Origin: Mycobacterium simiae
GTDB taxonomy: Bacteria > Actinomycetota > Actinomycetes > Mycobacteriales > Mycobacteriaceae
Reading direction: 5' to 3'
Assembly (NCBI RefSeq): GCF_008370645.1
Contig: NZ_VTZN01000019.1
Coordinates: 1 to 46,730, forward strand
DNA length: 46,730 bases
Shown here: positions 45,042-46,730 of the stretch, piece after piece
Position numbering within the stretch: the stretch's first letter is position 1
How the letters are laid out: each line of letters starts with the position of its first letter
The notes under the pieces: generated by a model
Told to the model about the DNA's origin: nothing
Database searches by the model: none
The model's input: the letters and a program-made list of their open reading frames with translations, nothing else
Made by a program: the position numbers and the translations under genes

Positions 45042-46703
45042 ATGATGACGCGAGGGCGGAAGCCGAATCCGGGCCGCATCACTTTTGTGGGCGCTGGTCC
45101 CGGCGACCCAGGTCTATTGACCACACGGGCTGCCACAGTGCTGGCGAACGCCGCCCTGGTGTTTACCGACCCCGATGTGCCAGCGGCCGTGCTGGCGCTG
45201 ATCGGCAAGGACCTGCCACCCGTTTCCGGCCCGGTGCCCGCCGCCCCGGCGGGGGAGACCGCCGAACCCGCTCCCACAGCAGCCGGTCAGCCGCCGTCGG
45301 CGGGGGTGTCGAGCGGCCCCGATATTCGCCCGGCGCTCGGTGATCCCGCCGAGGTCGCCAAGACTCTGACCGCCCAGGCACGCTCCGGTGTCGACGTGGT
45401 GCGGCTGGTGGCTGGTGACCCGCTGTCCGTGGACGCGGTCATCACCGAGCTCACCGCCGTCGCGCGCACCCACCTGCACGTCGAGATCGTGCCGGGGCTG
45501 GCCGCCACCAGCGCAGTCCCGACCTATGCGGGTCTGCCGCTGGGCTCCTCCTACACTGTTGCCGACGTGCGCGGCGACGTGGATTGGGAGGCACTAGCCG
45601 CGGCACCCGGCCCGCTGATCCTGCAGGCCACCGCGTCGCATCTGGCCGAGGCCGCCCGGACGCTGGTCGAGCACGAGCTAGCCGGGACCACGCCGTGCGT
45701 GGTGACTGCGCACGGCACCACCTGCCAGCAGCGTTCGGTCGAAACCACGCTCCAGGGTTTGACCGATCCGACCGTTCTGGGTGGCGCCGACCCGGCCGGG
45801 CCGTCGCCTGGACCGCTGGTGGTGACCATCGGTAAGACCGTGAGCAACCGGGCCAAGCTGAACTGGTGGGAGAGCCGGGCCCTGTACGGCTGGACCGTGC
45901 TGGTGCCGCGCACCAAAGACCAGGCCGGCGAGATGAGCGAGCGGCTGACGTCGTATGGAGCGCTGCCCGTCGAGGTGCCGACCATTGCCGTCGAGCCCCC
46001 GCGCAGCCCCGCGCAGATGGAACGCGCCGTCAAAGGCCTGGTCGACGGCCGCTTCCAGTGGGTGGTGTTCACCTCCACCAATGCGGTGCGCGCGGTGTGG
46101 GAGAAATTCGGCGAATTTGGCTTGGACGCCCGCGCGTTCTCCGGGGTGAAGATCGCCTGCGTCGGCGAGTCGACAGCGGACCGCGTCCGTGCCTTCGGGA
46201 TCAGTCCCGAGCTGGTGCCGGCGGGCGAACAGTCTTCGCTCGGTCTGCTGGACGAATTCCCGCCCTATGACAGCGTGTTCGACCCCGTTAACCGAGTGCT
46301 GCTGCCGCGGGCCGACATTGCCACCGAAACGCTGGCCGAGGGACTGCGCGAGCGCGGTTGGGAGATCGAAGACGTGACCGCCTACCGGACCGTGCGGGCC
46401 GCGCCGCCGCCAGCGTCCACCCGCGAAATGATCAAAACGGGCGGATTCGACGCGGTCTGCTTCACCTCCAGCTCGACCGTGCGCAACCTGGTCGGCATTG
46501 CCGGCAAGCCGCACGCGCGAACGATTATTGCCTGCATCGGCCCCAAGACCGCCGAGACTGCCGCCGAGTTCGGCCTTCGGGTGGATGTTCAGCCGGAGAC
46601 GGCCGCGGTGGGCCCGCTGGTCGACGCGTTGGCCGAACATGCTGCCCGATTGCGCGCCGAAGGCGCGCTGCCCCCGCCGCGCAAGAAGAGCCGCCGACGC
46701 TAG
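45042..46703 (+). CDS. hemD: Uroporphyrinogen-III synthase fused to SUMT-like domain (HemD/CysG type)
   Basis: A fusion of a uroporphyrin-III C-methyltransferase-like N-terminal half (GAGPGDPGLLT, later IVPGLAATSAVPTYAGLPLGS and GTTCQQRS) with a C-terminal uroporphyrinogen-III synthase (about 280-530: VLVPRTKDQAGEMSERLTSYG, VVFTSTNAVRAVWEK, VCFTSSSTVRNLVG). It forms and perhaps methylates uroporphyrinogen III for haem and sirohaem/cobalamin. In the methyltransferase half, VVRLVAGDPLSVDAVI departs from the usual VVRLKGGDPF motif, and a Pro/Ala linker is inserted. ATG at 45042 has GGGAG upstream; GTG 45021, overlapping hemC, is equally in frame. A basic RRKK-type tail ends it. Confidence 0.9.
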   Translation: MMTRGRKPNPGRITFVGAGPGDPGLLTTRAATVLANAALVFTDPDVPAAVLALIGKDLPPVSGPVPAAPAGETAEPAPTAAGQPPSAGVSSGPDIRPALGDPAEVAKTLTAQARSGVDVVRLVAGDPLSVDAVITELTAVARTHLHVEIVPGLAATSAVPTYAGLPLGSSYTVADVRGDVDWEALAAAPGPLILQATASHLAEAARTLVEHELAGTTPCVVTAHGTTCQQRSVETTLQGLTDPTVLGGADPAGPSPGPLVVTIGKTVSNRAKLNWWESRALYGWTVLVPRTKDQAGEMSERLTSYGALPVEVPTIAVEPPRSPAQMERAVKGLVDGRFQWVVFTSTNAVRAVWEKFGEFGLDARAFSGVKIACVGESTADRVRAFGISPELVPAGEQSSLGLLDEFPPYDSVFDPVNRVLLPRADIATETLAEGLRERGWEIEDVTAYRTVRAAPPPASTREMIKTGGFDAVCFTSSSTVRNLVGIAGKPHARTIIACIGPKTAETAAEFGLRVDVQPETAAVGPLVDALAEHAARLRAEGALPPPRKKSRRR

Positions 46704-46730
46704 TGGCGATCGCAAGCGCGACCGTGGCGA

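Noticed and set aside
1..46730. tRNA, rRNA, CRISPR arrays, insertion sequences
   Set aside because: No cloverleaf-like CCA-ended gene, no regular spacer-repeat array and no transposase was seen.

Overview
The window is a high-GC, gene-dense piece of the chromosome of a slow-growing Mycobacterium close to the M. tuberculosis complex. Gene order follows the M. tuberculosis segment from icl1 (Rv0467) to the hemD/cysG-type gene (Rv0511), and most proteins are recognisable orthologues: HBHA, SenX3/RegX3, MshA, Gpm1, PcaA, CmaA2, LprQ/LdtMt5, MmpS2/MmpL2 and bS22. Many substitutions (for example in HBHA and HemA) and several gene-content differences argue against M. tuberculosis itself. I cannot name the species from sequence alone. 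Gene equivalences and comparisons to M. tuberculosis come from memory of that genome, not from a search.

Layout. 1-4.8 kb: 3' end of icl1, fadB2, pcaA, the mycolate-desaturation regulator madR and a DUF445 membrane protein. 4.8-7.8 kb: an XRE regulator, hbhA with two strong hairpins behind it, two small envelope genes and deoC. 7.8-12.7 kb: a DUF2993 protein, a nitrilase-family amidase, a DUF2505 protein, murB and the lipoprotein L,D-transpeptidase lprQ. 12.7-19.8 kb: an SDR, a ROK regulator, mshA with a YbjN-like partner, gpm1 and the phosphate-sensing senX3-regX3 pair separated by one MIRU-like repeat. 19.7-23.6 kb: a minus-strand operon joined by 4-base stop/start overlaps (lipocalin-like protein, small membrane protein, GMC oxidoreductase, and a hypothetical gene whose 3' end runs into regX3). 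23.6-29.8 kb: a FadR-type regulator, a cysteine-rich protein, ppx1, a membrane protein, a TIM-barrel protein, a decayed Rv0499-like gene, proC and a BldC-like regulator. 29.9-34.8 kb: the 33-residue ribosomal protein bS22, galE2, an acyltransferase, cmaA2, a FAS-II-like dehydratase and serB1. 34.9-38.7 kb: a three-gene periplasmic-type molybdenum hydroxylase operon (paoABC-like) that I do not recall at this site in M. tuberculosis. 38.9-46.7 kb: mmpS2-mmpL2, a glutaredoxin-like gene and the haem operon hemA-hemC-hemD.

Themes. The region mixes cell-envelope lipid and wall synthesis (pcaA, cmaA2, madR, the Rv0504c-like dehydratase, murB, lprQ, mmpL2), carbon and redox metabolism (icl1, fadB2, gpm1, mshA, paoABC), phosphate and stress signalling (senX3-regX3, ppx1) and tetrapyrrole synthesis. 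The most notable points are the paoABC-like operon between serB1 and mmpS2, an Rv0499-like gene reduced to its two ends by an internal frame-shifting deletion, absence of umaA and of the Rv0488 LysE-type gene, a MIRU-like unit encoding a small coupled ORF between senX3 and regX3, and an extra 3'-truncated gene converging on regX3. I saw no tRNA, rRNA, CRISPR array, insertion sequence or prophage. No gene-free stretch exceeds 300 bases; the longest ones are described.
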